Assembly: GCA_004020365.1 (NCBI GenBank)
Contig: SAQR01000039.1
Span: 1-61,901 of the forward strand
Direction: 5' to 3'
Source: Mesorhizobium sp.
GTDB taxonomy: Bacteria > Pseudomonadota > Alphaproteobacteria > Rhizobiales > Rhizobiaceae
DNA length: 61,901 bases
Shown: one piece after another, positions 9,106 through 18,404 of the stretch
Position numbering within the stretch: the stretch's first letter is position 1
Layout: every line of letters begins with the position of its first letter
Translations under genes and position numbers: made by a program
Notes under the pieces: generated by a model
Told to the model about the DNA's origin: nothing
What the model saw: only the letters and a program-made list of their open reading frames with translations
The model's database searches: none

Positions 9106-10731
9106 TTGAGGGAATACGCGCAACGGGCGTCTATGCGCGACGACAATCCCTATCGCACAAAGGCATACTTGCGCGCGGCAGACAGTCTGACGGCGCTGTC
9201 GCAGCCGCTTGATCGGATCATCGCCACCGGCGCCCTCACCAAGATCCCGGGGATCGGTGACGCGATCGCAGACATCGTGACCAAGCTTTACCAAACCGGC
9301 ACGCACCCAAGCCTTGAGAAGCTGCGCGAGGATGTTCCAGCGGGCGTGATGGAGCTGTTTGCCATACCCGGGCTTCGTCCCGATAAGATACTGAAGCTTC
9401 ATCAGCTGCTCGGCGTAAACTCGCTGGCGGAGCTCGAGGCCGCAGCAAGAGAAGACCGCATACGCCCAGTCAAAGGTCTCGGCGCCGCGCTTCAGACAAA
9501 ACTCCTGCAGAGCCTGGCCATCGTGCGAAGCGGCGAAACGCAACTTCACCTGCACAAGGCCGCCGCTCTTCTCGAACATGCGGTCATATCGGTGAAGCAA
9601 GAGCATCCAGAGTTTTCGCGCGTCGAAATTGCAGGTGACTTCCGGCGCGGTTGCGAGCTCGTTTCCGACTTCGCCCTGGTAGCGCAGGGCAGAAAGTCGA
9701 CTGGAATCGAGGATACGACCCTCAGGCTTGTTGTCACGGACAGGAAGCACTTTGGCGCAAACCTGCTCGAAGCAACCGGTTCGGCAGACCACCTTGAGCA
9801 ACTGAAGACGTTCGCGGCCGACAAGGGATTCACCCTAAACGCCGACGGGCTTCATCGCGGGAGAAAGCTGATCGCGTCAGCGACAGAAGAAGAAATCTAC
9901 CAAGCTCTAGACTTGCAGTTTATCGAGCCTGAATTGCGCGAAGGCAGGAACGAGATTGAGCGAGCGGCAAAGCAGAAGCTACCCGCCCTCATTCGGGATG
10001 AAGATCTGCATGGCATCCTGCATTCTCACACGACCGCATCCGATGGCACCGAAACGCTTGAGGCAATGGCTGAAGCCACGCGCAAGCGCGGTTTCGAATA
10101 CTATGGTGTCGCCGATCATTCGCAGTCCGCTCACTACGCAGGCGGCCTTTCGTTGCAGGAGATTGCTGAACAGCACCGCGAAGCTGACCGGCTGAACAAG
10201 GCATACAATGGAAAATTTCGCATACTGAAGGGCATCGAGGCCGACATCCTGGCGGATGGCTCGCTCGATTACCCGAATCATATCTTGGAACAGTTCGATT
10301 TCGTCGTCGCGAGCGTGCACAGCCTCTTCAAGTTGCCCAAGAAGGAACAGACGGAGCGTATCATTGAGGCGATCGGAAATCCTCGGACGACAATCCTCGG
10401 GCACATGACCGGTCGCCAGCTGTTGCGCCGGCCCGGTTATGATCTCGACGTCGACAAAGCCCTCAAAGCGTGTGCAAAACACGGCGTCGCTGTCGAAATC
10501 AACGCACATCCTTGGCGACTCGACCTCGACTGGCGCTGGCATCAAAAGGCACTCGATCAGGGCTGCATCTTCAGCATCAATCCGGACGCTCATTCGATCC
10601 GCGAGCTCGACCACATGCATTGGGGTGTCGAGATGGCGCGCAAGGGCGGTGTCCCTGCGAAGCGGGTCCTGAACGCGATGCGTTTGACGGCCCTCCTTGC
10701 GCATCTCGCACGGCGCAGGCAAACGTCCTAA
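9106..10731 (+). CDS. polX: DNA polymerase X family protein with C-terminal PHP domain
   Basis: About 541 aa. The N-terminal PolX helix-hairpin-helix part (IPGIGDAIADIVTKLYQTG, then FAIPGLRPDKI) is followed by a nucleotidyltransferase region near residue 190 (EIAGDFRRGCELVSDFALV) in which the usual acidic GSxRRG...D-D pattern is altered. The PHP nuclease domain follows (HSHTTASDG, YYGVADHS, VASVHSLF, LGHMTGR, INPDAHS). The family gap-fills and trims during repair. The listed start is TTG, but the conserved upstream peptide DPRTVASL is in frame without a start codon, while an ATG at 9071 is out of frame by one base. A 5' indel is likely. Confidence 0.85.
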   Translation: MREYAQRASMRDDNPYRTKAYLRAADSLTALSQPLDRIIATGALTKIPGIGDAIADIVTKLYQTGTHPSLEKLREDVPAGVMELFAIPGLRPDKILKLHQLLGVNSLAELEAAAREDRIRPVKGLGAALQTKLLQSLAIVRSGETQLHLHKAAALLEHAVISVKQEHPEFSRVEIAGDFRRGCELVSDFALVAQGRKSTGIEDTTLRLVVTDRKHFGANLLEATGSADHLEQLKTFAADKGFTLNADGLHRGRKLIASATEEEIYQALDLQFIEPELREGRNEIERAAKQKLPALIRDEDLHGILHSHTTASDGTETLEAMAEATRKRGFEYYGVADHSQSAHYAGGLSLQEIAEQHREADRLNKAYNGKFRILKGIEADILADGSLDYPNHILEQFDFVVASVHSLFKLPKKEQTERIIEAIGNPRTTILGHMTGRQLLRRPGYDLDVDKALKACAKHGVAVEINAHPWRLDLDWRWHQKALDQGCIFSINPDAHSIRELDHMHWGVEMARKGGVPAKRVLNAMRLTALLAHLARRRQTS

Positions 10732-10752
10732 CCTGCTTGTGCGGCCGGCCTA

Positions 10753-11391
10753 TCAGCGCAGGAGTCCGTCATTCTCAAAATCTTCCCAGCCGCGCAAACT
10801 GGAGTGCGAGTTCTCATCGGGGCCATAGCCAGCTGAAGCTGCAGTTCCGCGACCGCTTCTTTGAGCACGTTTCATAGCGGCCTTCCCCGCGGCTCGCCGC
10901 CTATTCTCTGCAGCTGTCGCTGCGTCCTGTTCGCGCCAGACCATAACCAGGTCGCGGTCAAGCACATCCTCCACGTGCTGCGGGTCGAACACGTGAAAGG
11001 TGATGTTCCTTGCCCGCCCGCGGAGTTTCACCGTTTTCGTCCCGGCGCTCTGCAAGCGACCATCTTTCAGCCAGCGGTGCCGTTCGGCCGTCGAGATCGT
11101 CAGAATGTCCTCGATTTCACGGGGGATTACGGGCAGGTCTTCGATATTCTGCAGTGCTTTGGATACGATCCCGAATACCACCTGCACATCATTCTCGGCG
11201 CCCTCAGACAGGCGCAGGGTAAGCACGCGGGACTCGATATGGAGCAGTTTCCTGAACTCCATTGGAAGGCGGGCGCGTATTTCGAGAAAAATACCCCTCG
11301 CTCTGACGGACGATCCAAGCGTCGCAGCCGGGGTTAAAGGCCACTCTCCAATCAGCTTCGCTGTTGCATTGATTTTTCGGCGCGTGGACAT
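10753..11391 (-). CDS. Hypothetical protein with excisionase-like middle region
   Basis: A 212-aa protein converging on polX. The centre, ILTISTAERHRWLKDGRL, followed by FHVFDPQHVEDVLDRDLVMVWRE, resembles a short winged-helix DNA-binding unit of the kind found in excisionases and plasmid proteins; the Arg/Ala-rich tail may bind nucleic acid. No family name can be given. Upstream of the ATG are AAGGGG and a TATATA-like box only about 12 bases away, so the transcript leader is probably very short. Confidence 0.55.
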   Translation of the reverse strand: MSTRRKINATAKLIGEWPLTPAATLGSSVRARGIFLEIRARLPMEFRKLLHIESRVLTLRLSEGAENDVQVVFGIVSKALQNIEDLPVIPREIEDILTISTAERHRWLKDGRLQSAGTKTVKLRGRARNITFHVFDPQHVEDVLDRDLVMVWREQDAATAAENRRRAAGKAAMKRAQRSGRGTAASAGYGPDENSHSSLRGWEDFENDGLLR

Positions 11392-11705
11392 GCCCCTTTA
11401 TATAGGTCACCGATTGTCGGCAGCGATGAGCCGATCGCAAAGCCAACATGAGTTCTAATCCACCAGCGGTCTGAACCACGGATGCCCTAAAGGCGCAACC
11501 ACGATTGTTAGCGGCCGCTTGCAACTTCGGCTAACGGGAAGCGGCAGAGTTCATCTCAAAGTGCGTTGCCGCCTGGCGGCTTTTTGGGGCCGAAGGCGGA
11601 CCGACAGCTTGCGGCATCTCCCTAGCGGATACCAGACATTTAACCGGCAGCCACCGGTCCGATTCTGTGTTCTAGGGGGCGGAAAGCAGCCGATCGGCTT
11701 CAGCC
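11392..11705. other. Gap without a gene
   Basis: These 314 bp lie between the start of the excisionase-like gene and the end of the next minus-strand gene. They hold the AT-rich TATATA promoter element of the former (about 11400). I see no other structure. Confidence 0.4.
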
Positions 11706-12329
11706 TCATTTTCTTATAAGAAGATCTCGTATTTGATCCTGCACAAGCGTTCTCTCGGCGCCTAGCTTCGCATCGACGATTTGCCAGGCATCAAATGCCG
11801 TCATTCCTGACGCCATAAGCGCGCGGAGCTCATCCCGCATCCGAAGATGATGCTCGGGATATCTGCGAAGTGCATCGGGCAGCTTTACTCCGCCCCGAAA
11901 TCCGTGCGTTGCTACGCCGTCATTGGCTTTTAGCCATTCGATCGAGGCGTCCGGGATGAACTGGAACCGTGAAGGTAACGGCGTCATCGTTGGCGTTAGA
12001 CAAAGCCATTGCCCGCGGACCTCGACAACCGAATGCAAGACAACAATCGGACTATAGATCCACCACCCCCAAACATGACGGCTCAGCCGATCCGGGTCAT
12101 TTGCCACCTGTGTGGAGCAATTTACATGGCAGTCCTTGGGAACCATGCCGGCCGCCAGAAGATGCTCTTCGGGCGGTCGCGTGACAGTAACTCGCGGCAG
12201 GGCGAGAAGCTCAGCAAGTGTGTTAGCCTCCCATTCGGTCGGCGGGAAAGCTAATCGCTCGGCCTCCCGCAAGGCGATTCGCCCCAGCTCTTTGCGGAGC
12301 GCACTCTCAGCCGTAGCTTTGTGTTTCAT
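11706..12329 (-). CDS. Hypothetical protein (207 aa)
   Basis: Not recognised. It is soluble, with a helical N-terminus (ESALRKELGRIALREAERLAF), a middle region rich in aromatic residues (HVWGWWIYSPIVVLHSVVEV) and a basic C-terminus. Protein-like composition and a 207-codon frame diverging from a plus-strand gene support it as real. Such proteins are typical of plasmid cargo in Rhizobiales and Sphingomonadales; no function is inferred. Confidence 0.5.
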   Translation of the reverse strand: MKHKATAESALRKELGRIALREAERLAFPPTEWEANTLAELLALPRVTVTRPPEEHLLAAGMVPKDCHVNCSTQVANDPDRLSRHVWGWWIYSPIVVLHSVVEVRGQWLCLTPTMTPLPSRFQFIPDASIEWLKANDGVATHGFRGGVKLPDALRRYPEHHLRMRDELRALMASGMTAFDAWQIVDAKLGAERTLVQDQIRDLLIRK

Positions 12330-12473
12330 GATCCCTTTGGTCGTCCGCTGATTATCGCCTCTCTGGCCGACCTCGCAGTGCGCTTTCGCTGAGTCTTAAC
12401 CCGCCATTCCCTCTGGGACGGGTCCGTCAGCAGTGGGCACATGTCGGATCCGTGACCTTGATAGGGATGGATC

Positions 12474-13181
12474 ATGAGCAATAGCGATCAACTGAAAGAA
12501 CTGAAGACAGCGGCACGGAATATCGCGCATGCTAAGCGGATCAAACACGTCGGCGCACTGGAAGTCGTTGCGCAGGCCTTGGGCTATCCACATTGGAACG
12601 CCCTCGCCAACGCGGACAAGAAAGGATGGCGTCCGTCTCCGGAGGATCTTGCCACCGCCGAGGCACTGGTACTTGCCGAAAACCCGTTGATCTCCATCGA
12701 CACTGACCCCTGGAGCGCACTTGGCGCTGACAGGTTCGAGGGCGAACTGCAGGGCCACAGCTATCGGGTGAGCACTCAGGCAGACGATGTTCGCATGTGG
12801 GGACGAGGTTGGGAACTCACCTTGCCTGAGGCCCCCTTGGCTCCCCCTCGCTTCCGCGTTACCGATCGTCGACTTAAAGCAAACCCGATTGATGGTACGG
12901 ACTTCCGGAATGCCGCGCTCGATGTAGCCTCGGGTTGGCGCAAACTAGTCCACGCCCGGATCGCCTCCGATTGGCCTCGCCGCTCAACCGTGCCGGACAG
13001 CGCGGGCCGAGCCGAGCACCCCTTAAGTCATGGGGTGAGCGACATCTGGTTTTGCTTGCATTGCGACCGATCGTCTACCGGAGTTGAGATCACCGCGAAC
13101 CTCTTTCACTGCCCGCACTGCCTGGCGTCACCGCTTGACATTCACGCGTCGCCCTGGTGGCTTGGCGCGGCAGCGAAGTAG
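12474..13181 (+). CDS. Hypothetical protein with C-terminal zinc ribbon
   Basis: A 235-aa protein. The N-terminal 50 residues (AARNIAHAKRIKHVGALEVVAQALGYPHWNAL) follow a short helical motif also seen in glyoxalase-related and plasmid proteins, in which the helices end in a Trp-Asn. The C-terminal part has two CxxC pairs (C194/C197 and C213/C216), a probable zinc ribbon for nucleic acid or protein contact. The ATG follows GGGATGG-type ribosome sequence. It diverges from the 207-aa gene across 144 bp. Function unknown. Confidence 0.6.
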   Translation: MSNSDQLKELKTAARNIAHAKRIKHVGALEVVAQALGYPHWNALANADKKGWRPSPEDLATAEALVLAENPLISIDTDPWSALGADRFEGELQGHSYRVSTQADDVRMWGRGWELTLPEAPLAPPRFRVTDRRLKANPIDGTDFRNAALDVASGWRKLVHARIASDWPRRSTVPDSAGRAEHPLSHGVSDIWFCLHCDRSSTGVEITANLFHCPHCLASPLDIHASPWWLGAAAK

Positions 13182-14219
13182 GCACCCTCAACGAAGGCCG
13201 GGCTACTTTTGGAGCGTCAGATCTTGCTGCGCAATGACACCGCGCGCGAGATCGCCTCGGCGGACTCAATGGACCGCAGCGCACAGGCACAGCCAACTAG
13301 TGCGCGGCAATGTCGGCACGTACGGCAATCCTTGTAGGACACCGCCGTCATTGCCAGGCTGCACGATGCTGAAGGAAGAAGCCACTCACCGTCGGGTCAC
13401 GGCCTGCCGTTGGGCTGCCGCGAAGGAAAGGGTAGTGAAAGGGTCCGACGTTGTGATGAGGCGACCCGGGCACAGGTCGCCGTTGAGTTCCGCACTGCCT
13501 CTTATGCGACTTTTGCAGCACAAATGCCGAACACTGCTAGCCGCCAGCTATGCTCATTCCGGATTTGCCCCGGCCGAAAGCCTCCCGGCCTGATGCGACG
13601 CATCCAGACGGTCGACACAGCAAAGGACGTCCGGAGTGGGGCCGGAAGCGGTCTGGCGGGTTCAGGGAAGAACGGGTAAGCGGGAACGGAAAACGACGCC
13701 ACTGTAGCTAGTCGGTATCGCGGCAATCTTGGTGTAGTCCGCCTTATATTCCATCGGCTTACTCACGGGGCCTCTATCCTTCGTTCACGCCTAAACAGCA
13801 CAGCTTGAATCTTCGCATCAGCCGTCTAAAATCCCGACCGCCACCAATTGCATTGCGGCCGCTCGCCGAGTTCCTCGGCAGCGTCCTAGCCGATGCCTTG
13901 ATGAGGAGACCGCTTCCTACGCGACACCGAAATGCTCGATGAAGAGGGCGCGCTCCTGTGGGCCGGTTCGACAAAGAGATGAACCGGCTTCACTTGATGC
14001 AATCCTCTCCGGATGTCCGCGCGGCTGGATTAACGCACTCCACGGCGGTTTGCCAGAATCGCGTCGACGTCGTCACCGCATTACAAATATCAAGGGCTTT
14101 CATTTTGTTCGCGACGGAGCGGTGTCTATTCTGGGACCGGTGCCTGCGACGGTCCCAGATTTCTGCGTCGGGCGGCCTATGTCTATATACAGAAAATTCT
14201 GCACAGTTCCGGGGGCAAG
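13182..14219. other. 1-kb region without a convincing gene, containing repeat copy B
   Basis: No frame here shows a recognisable family, and the longer ones are Arg/Ser/Pro-rich. The main structure is the 50-bp repeat at 13394-13443. The last 150 bp before the KAP-NTPase start are AT-richer (CTATATACAGAAAATT around 14184) and probably hold its promoter. The region looks like eroded mobile-element sequence, but no transposase could be read. Confidence 0.5.
13394..13443. repeat. 50-bp direct repeat, copy B
   Basis: This matches 1337-1386 at 47 of 50 positions in the same orientation. No coding gene is seen around it. Similarity fades after GACGTT a few bases further on. Confidence 0.8.
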
Positions 14220-15791
14220 ATGTCTACGAATGACGACGTAAGAGAATATCTCGATTATTACCTGTCCTCAAAGCTCGAAGCTGACTTCGCCGTCATGCTG
14301 AATGGTCCGTGGGGGGCCGGAAAAACGCATTTCATCAAGGCGTACTTCAAGGAGCGCGAAGACAAGGCCAGATCCGAGGACCCTCTTCAGCCACTGGGAC
14401 ATCTCTATGCGAGCCTCTACGGCGTACGATCGACGTCGGAGATAACGGACCAGTTCTTTGCGCAGGCGCATCCCGTTCTGAATTCGAAAGCCGCACGCCT
14501 CTTCGGCACGCTGGTGTCGCGCGCCGTCAACGGGGCTGTCGGAACCGACGTCAACTCTGGCGGCGAGAACAGGTCAGTCATTCAGGACATGGTCCTGAAG
14601 CTGGAAGGCCGTGTGTTGATCTTTGACGATCTTGAGCGGTGCGCCATGCCGCTAGTCGACGTTATGGGATTCATCAACGCCTATGTGGAACACGAGGGAC
14701 TCCAAGTCATCGTCATTGCGAATGAAAACGACATTCCAGAGAAGCAGAAGCCGGACTATTCGCGCAAAAAGGAGAAGCTCGTCGGGAAAACGTTACGCGT
14801 GACCTCCGAACCCGAAGTTGTGCTGCGCAGCTTCGTTTCGAAGCTGACCCATTCCAAGGCAATCGAGATCATCGAACGCGAAACCGGCGCCTTGCTACGG
14901 ACATTCGAGGCCTCAGGGAAACAGAATTTCCGCAGCCTGAGATCCGTGTTGTCCGATTATGAGCGTCTCGTCGCTGCGTCGGATCCCCGACTGCAGGAGT
15001 CGCCTCAGGCGATGACCAGACTTCTCCTTTTCATGATGGCGACGGGCCTGGAGCACCGCAGCGGCGAGCTCACGGGTGCCGAGATCGCAGACCTTCCGGA
15101 CACGATGCGATCGAGAACGATCGCCCTTGTGACGAGGAAGGAGAAGTCGCCCGACATCCTCAAGGCTGAACGACTCGAAGCGACCTATTCTGATGTCGAT
15201 TGGCGCGACGCTATCGTGCCGCCGGCTGCGCTCGCTAAATTGTTCGAAACCGGGATCGTCGACATCATCTCGATCAATGAACATCTTTCGCGCCATCCGC
15301 TGGTCGTCGGCTACACGCAGACCCCAGCATGGCGTCAGCTGTGGAACTGGGCCGACTTACCGCGCTCGCAGTACTTGGAGGCAAGGGGCGAGCTTGTCGC
15401 CCAGCTCAGGGCTTATGAGCTTAAACATCCGGGCATCATCCTGCATGCGGCCGGAATCGTCCTCGGGACCGAAGCCTTTGGTGATCATCTGCTCGGTGAT
15501 GACGATGTGGTTTCGTTCTTCGGACGCTACGTCGAGCATCTGCAGGTCATCGGCAAGCTGGAACCGGCCCGCGAACTGTTTGGCATTATGGGCGGCTCTT
15601 ATGCCAGCCTCGGCTACGGTTCGAAGGATACTCCAGAATTCCGCACGATCTACGCCGCAGTTCGCGCCGCCACCAACACATCGTTCGCTGACCAGATGCG
15701 AACAGTGGCCTCGACATACCTCGACCGCATAAGGGGCAATCCTGCCGCCTATTCCTCGCTGCACGAGTATGGCGCCGAAAACGGCAACTAG
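14220..15791 (+). CDS. KAP-type P-loop NTPase, probable defence-associated
   Basis: A 523-aa STAND/KAP-like ATPase. The Walker A is GPWGAGKT at residues 29-36 and the Walker B VLIFDDLERC at 132-141; a sensor-like VIVIANEND follows near 165-173. There are no transmembrane segments, unlike classical KAP proteins. The remaining 300 residues are helical and unassigned. Stand-alone NTPases of this kind are frequent in defence islands, where the C-terminal part often senses or executes. It converges tail to tail (58 bp) with the SIR2-ATPase operon, so it is a neighbour and not a member of that transcript. A role in defence is inferred from context only. Confidence 0.75.
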   Translation: MSTNDDVREYLDYYLSSKLEADFAVMLNGPWGAGKTHFIKAYFKEREDKARSEDPLQPLGHLYASLYGVRSTSEITDQFFAQAHPVLNSKAARLFGTLVSRAVNGAVGTDVNSGGENRSVIQDMVLKLEGRVLIFDDLERCAMPLVDVMGFINAYVEHEGLQVIVIANENDIPEKQKPDYSRKKEKLVGKTLRVTSEPEVVLRSFVSKLTHSKAIEIIERETGALLRTFEASGKQNFRSLRSVLSDYERLVAASDPRLQESPQAMTRLLLFMMATGLEHRSGELTGAEIADLPDTMRSRTIALVTRKEKSPDILKAERLEATYSDVDWRDAIVPPAALAKLFETGIVDIISINEHLSRHPLVVGYTQTPAWRQLWNWADLPRSQYLEARGELVAQLRAYELKHPGIILHAAGIVLGTEAFGDHLLGDDDVVSFFGRYVEHLQVIGKLEPARELFGIMGGSYASLGYGSKDTPEFRTIYAAVRAATNTSFADQMRTVASTYLDRIRGNPAAYSSLHEYGAENGN

Positions 15792-15849
15792 CCGCGCCAT
15801 TTTCCCCCTGCCCGCTCCACTCAAATAAATTTCGGTTGGCCAACAAGTC

Positions 15850-17871
15850 TCATCCAGTACGGCTTTGCGGAACTTCCGCAAATGCGCGTGTGGGTAGAGG
15901 CTTGAGCCAGGTTGCGCTGCGAACACTCAACGCGCCATCCGCGCCGGGCCCTAATGTTATCCTTCGCCCCGACTCTGCGGTTTTGACCGGCAAGCGGCGG
16001 CACATGAGGTCGGCAAGCGCGGGATCCTCGACCGCACAGATGATCTGCCGACCGTCCTCGACCAGTTGCGCCAGCACTTCGGCCAGATGGACCGTCCGGA
16101 AATCATCTACGTGCTGCACCGGATCGTCCAACAGCACCGTCTGCCACCGGCTCCAAGCTAGCGAGAGATTGATCGACAGGAGGAAGGCCAAGCCGGTCGC
16201 CCGTCGCTGGCCGCTGGAAAAGAGGAATTGGGGATTGAGACCGTCGCCAACCTTAAGGCTCAGGAACCGTCGCACGTCGCCTCGGATCGCATATTCGATG
16301 TCCTGCCATACCGGGTGGGGTTTCAGACGCTGATAAAGCTCGGCCATTAGCGGGAGGACGCGGTCAAGCCGCAGGTCAAGTGTCTCGGCCGCGGCCCGGC
16401 GGGCCGCATCATGCAACGCGGCAGCCGTCGCCTCGGCCTTGCGCGCTCTGCCAAAGCGTTCCTGGCCACGCGCCAGGCGCTCCTTCGCGATTTTTTCAGC
16501 CTGTATCGCTTTAGCCAGTTCGTCGTTGAGGCGGAGAGTGTCCAATATCCGCAGGTCCCGTTGCGCGTTTTCAAGCGACACACCAAGGACGCCCGCGCGG
16601 CGATCAATGAGCTCGGCGCTCGGATCGCCTTCGATACCAAGCGCGCGGCATTGCCGTTCGACGTCCTGGATCACCGCTTCCTGAGCCATGATCTGCGCGG
16701 CAACGGTGCTTTGCCGCTGCTTCTGTTCAGAAAGCGCCTTGGCCGCCACTCGGCGCTGCTCCTCACGCTGCGCGATAGCCGTCGCGATTTCATCGATCCT
16801 TGCGGCCGCGGCCTCGGCTTCAGCCGTCCCTGCCTGGAAACTTTGTTCCGTATGTGAGGCCGAACAGAGTGGGCACTGATGCTCGATCAGCCCAAGATTG
16901 CGGCCTGCCGCGACTAGAGAGATAAGGGCGCGGGCTCGACGGGCGAGTTCCCCCGATGTCTCTTCGACGTCAACTTCGGCGATGGCAGCGAGCGCACTCT
17001 CGGCCTCATCACACGCCCGCTGAACCAATGACAATTCTGTATGGAGGTCAGGAAGCGAGGCGCGCGCCCTCTCGAACTGGGGTAGAAGGTTGCGCAGTGA
17101 GGAGAGTTCTCCCAACTCATAGTCTACCGCAGCCATGCGATGACGAACCGCCCCGGCCAGGCTGTCAGGGGTTCCTGTCGCATCGGAAAATACCCGGAGC
17201 CGGGCGGTAGCTTCGGCGATCGCGCTCTCTGTGGCAAGCGATGACCGAAGCTCATCAATCCTCCGCGCAGTCGCCGCTAATTCCGCAGACAGCGTATTGA
17301 CTTCGACTTGCGCCGCCTCGCTCCGACGCTTGGCCAGCGTAGAGATGTCGAGCGCGCGCGTGATCCAGCTGTCGGCGTCATTCGCGCCGATTGCCTGACG
17401 AAGCAGTGCGTAGCGCTCAGTCTCCTTGAGGTCGAGGCTGAGGCCGGCGATATGCTCGTCGCGAATAATCGCCGTCGCGCAGAGCTGCTCCAGCGGCGCC
17501 TTAGGGGCAAGCTCCGGATGCGCCAGCGCCCTTACAATGTCGGGCGATATCGTGACGTCGCTCGCGTCGAATGGCGTGCGACGAACCTTGAATGTTCCAC
17601 CGCTTCCGGAAAACCCGACTTCGACAAAGCGTTCCTTGGGCGCATCACCCTCGCCGATCCACCAAAAATAGTCAGCCACGCTCTGTCCTGCTGCCGTCGC
17701 GCCCTTGTATTTGCTGAGCTCCCCGGTCAGTGCAAATTCGACCGCGTCGAAGATCGTGCTCTTGCCGACGCCATTGCGGCCATCGATGACCGTGAATCCG
17801 GACGCGAAATCGATCCTGACGGGATCGCGATAACCACGAAACCCGCTCGCCTCGACATAGTCGACCTTCAT
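15850..17871 (-). CDS. Rad50/RecF-like ABC ATPase, third gene of the SIR2 operon
   Basis: A 673-aa SMC-like ATPase. Walker A is GRNGVGKST (31-39). Long coiled coils occupy about 180-330 and 355-500, interrupted by a CPLC hook (333-336) as in Rad50 zinc hooks. The ABC signature is SSGQRRA (552-558), Walker B is VLLDDP (579-584), and a D-loop-like HVDD follows. Such proteins dimerise on DNA and gate an effector. The ATG overlaps the previous gene's stop as ATGA, which implies coupled translation. In three-component ABC defence systems this subunit is the sensor or motor; that role is inferred here. Confidence 0.85.
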   Translation of the reverse strand: MKVDYVEASGFRGYRDPVRIDFASGFTVIDGRNGVGKSTIFDAVEFALTGELSKYKGATAAGQSVADYFWWIGEGDAPKERFVEVGFSGSGGTFKVRRTPFDASDVTISPDIVRALAHPELAPKAPLEQLCATAIIRDEHIAGLSLDLKETERYALLRQAIGANDADSWITRALDISTLAKRRSEAAQVEVNTLSAELAATARRIDELRSSLATESAIAEATARLRVFSDATGTPDSLAGAVRHRMAAVDYELGELSSLRNLLPQFERARASLPDLHTELSLVQRACDEAESALAAIAEVDVEETSGELARRARALISLVAAGRNLGLIEHQCPLCSASHTEQSFQAGTAEAEAAAARIDEIATAIAQREEQRRVAAKALSEQKQRQSTVAAQIMAQEAVIQDVERQCRALGIEGDPSAELIDRRAGVLGVSLENAQRDLRILDTLRLNDELAKAIQAEKIAKERLARGQERFGRARKAEATAAALHDAARRAAAETLDLRLDRVLPLMAELYQRLKPHPVWQDIEYAIRGDVRRFLSLKVGDGLNPQFLFSSGQRRATGLAFLLSINLSLAWSRWQTVLLDDPVQHVDDFRTVHLAEVLAQLVEDGRQIICAVEDPALADLMCRRLPVKTAESGRRITLGPGADGALSVRSATWLKPLPTRAFAEVPQSRTG

Positions 17872-18404
17872 ATCTCTTTCTCCAGCAGCTGGAAAACAAT
17901 GTGTGAGTCGGCGGCCGACAGAAAAGCCTCAACGACCGTCGGGGCAAGCTCTGTGGTTCGCTGGCGAATCTCTTCCTTGCTATCTACCGCATCGAGGACA
18001 GGCGCCGATTGCAGCGGCATCAACGGGAGCAGCGCCCGCAGTATGTCGGAACCGTGCAGGCAGCCAGCCCGTGCAATCTTGCGCAGGCCTGCCAAGTCCT
18101 CCTCGATCGAGCTCAGCGCGATCGCCTCGGCATAACCTGCCCGGTCGCGGGCGAGCAGCAGAACATAGCTGTTCCAGGCCTTGGTGCCCGCAGCACGAAG
18201 CTGGAACTGGCGTTGCGCGACAAGGCGATCAGTGTCGCCGGACCAGCGCGCGAGGAGGTCACCGGCCGTGTCATAGACGAGAAGAAAGCCCAGCAGCGTG
18301 TCGTTCTCGAGGACGCGCGCGCAAAGTCCCTCAACGTCAACCGACTGTACCTCGAAGCCGGCGTCCTGTAGGAGGCGGGCCGCTTCTTCGATCAAATCCG
18401 TCAC
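17868..18404 (-). CDS. Small linker protein between SIR2 effector and Rad50-like ATPase
   Basis: A 178-aa soluble protein, not recognised. It starts at GTG 18404, overlapping the SIR2 gene's stop (GTGA), and its own stop overlaps the ATPase start (ATGA), so all three genes are coupled. It opens with a helical TDLIEEAARLLQDAGFEV unit, has a central YVLLLARDRAGYAEAIALSSIEEDL region and ends with helices. Size and position match the middle component described for ABC three-component conflict systems, which bridges effector and ATPase. A start at 18443 is possible but would overlap SIR2 further. Confidence 0.7.
   Translation of the reverse strand: MTDLIEEAARLLQDAGFEVQSVDVEGLCARVLENDTLLGFLLVYDTAGDLLARWSGDTDRLVAQRQFQLRAAGTKAWNSYVLLLARDRAGYAEAIALSSIEEDLAGLRKIARAGCLHGSDILRALLPLMPLQSAPVLDAVDSKEEIRQRTTELAPTVVEAFLSAADSHIVFQLLEKEI

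Noticed and set aside
8998-9801. 267-codon minus-strand open frame
   Set aside because: It is antisense to polX; no domain is visible.
10753-11391. Ku protein as partner of LigD
   Set aside because: Size and position suggested Ku, but the Ku core motifs are absent and the middle resembles an excisionase-like unit.
15864-15876. GCGGAACTTCCGC palindrome as terminator of the ATPase gene
   Set aside because: It lies inside the coding end of the ATPase gene and lacks a T-tract.
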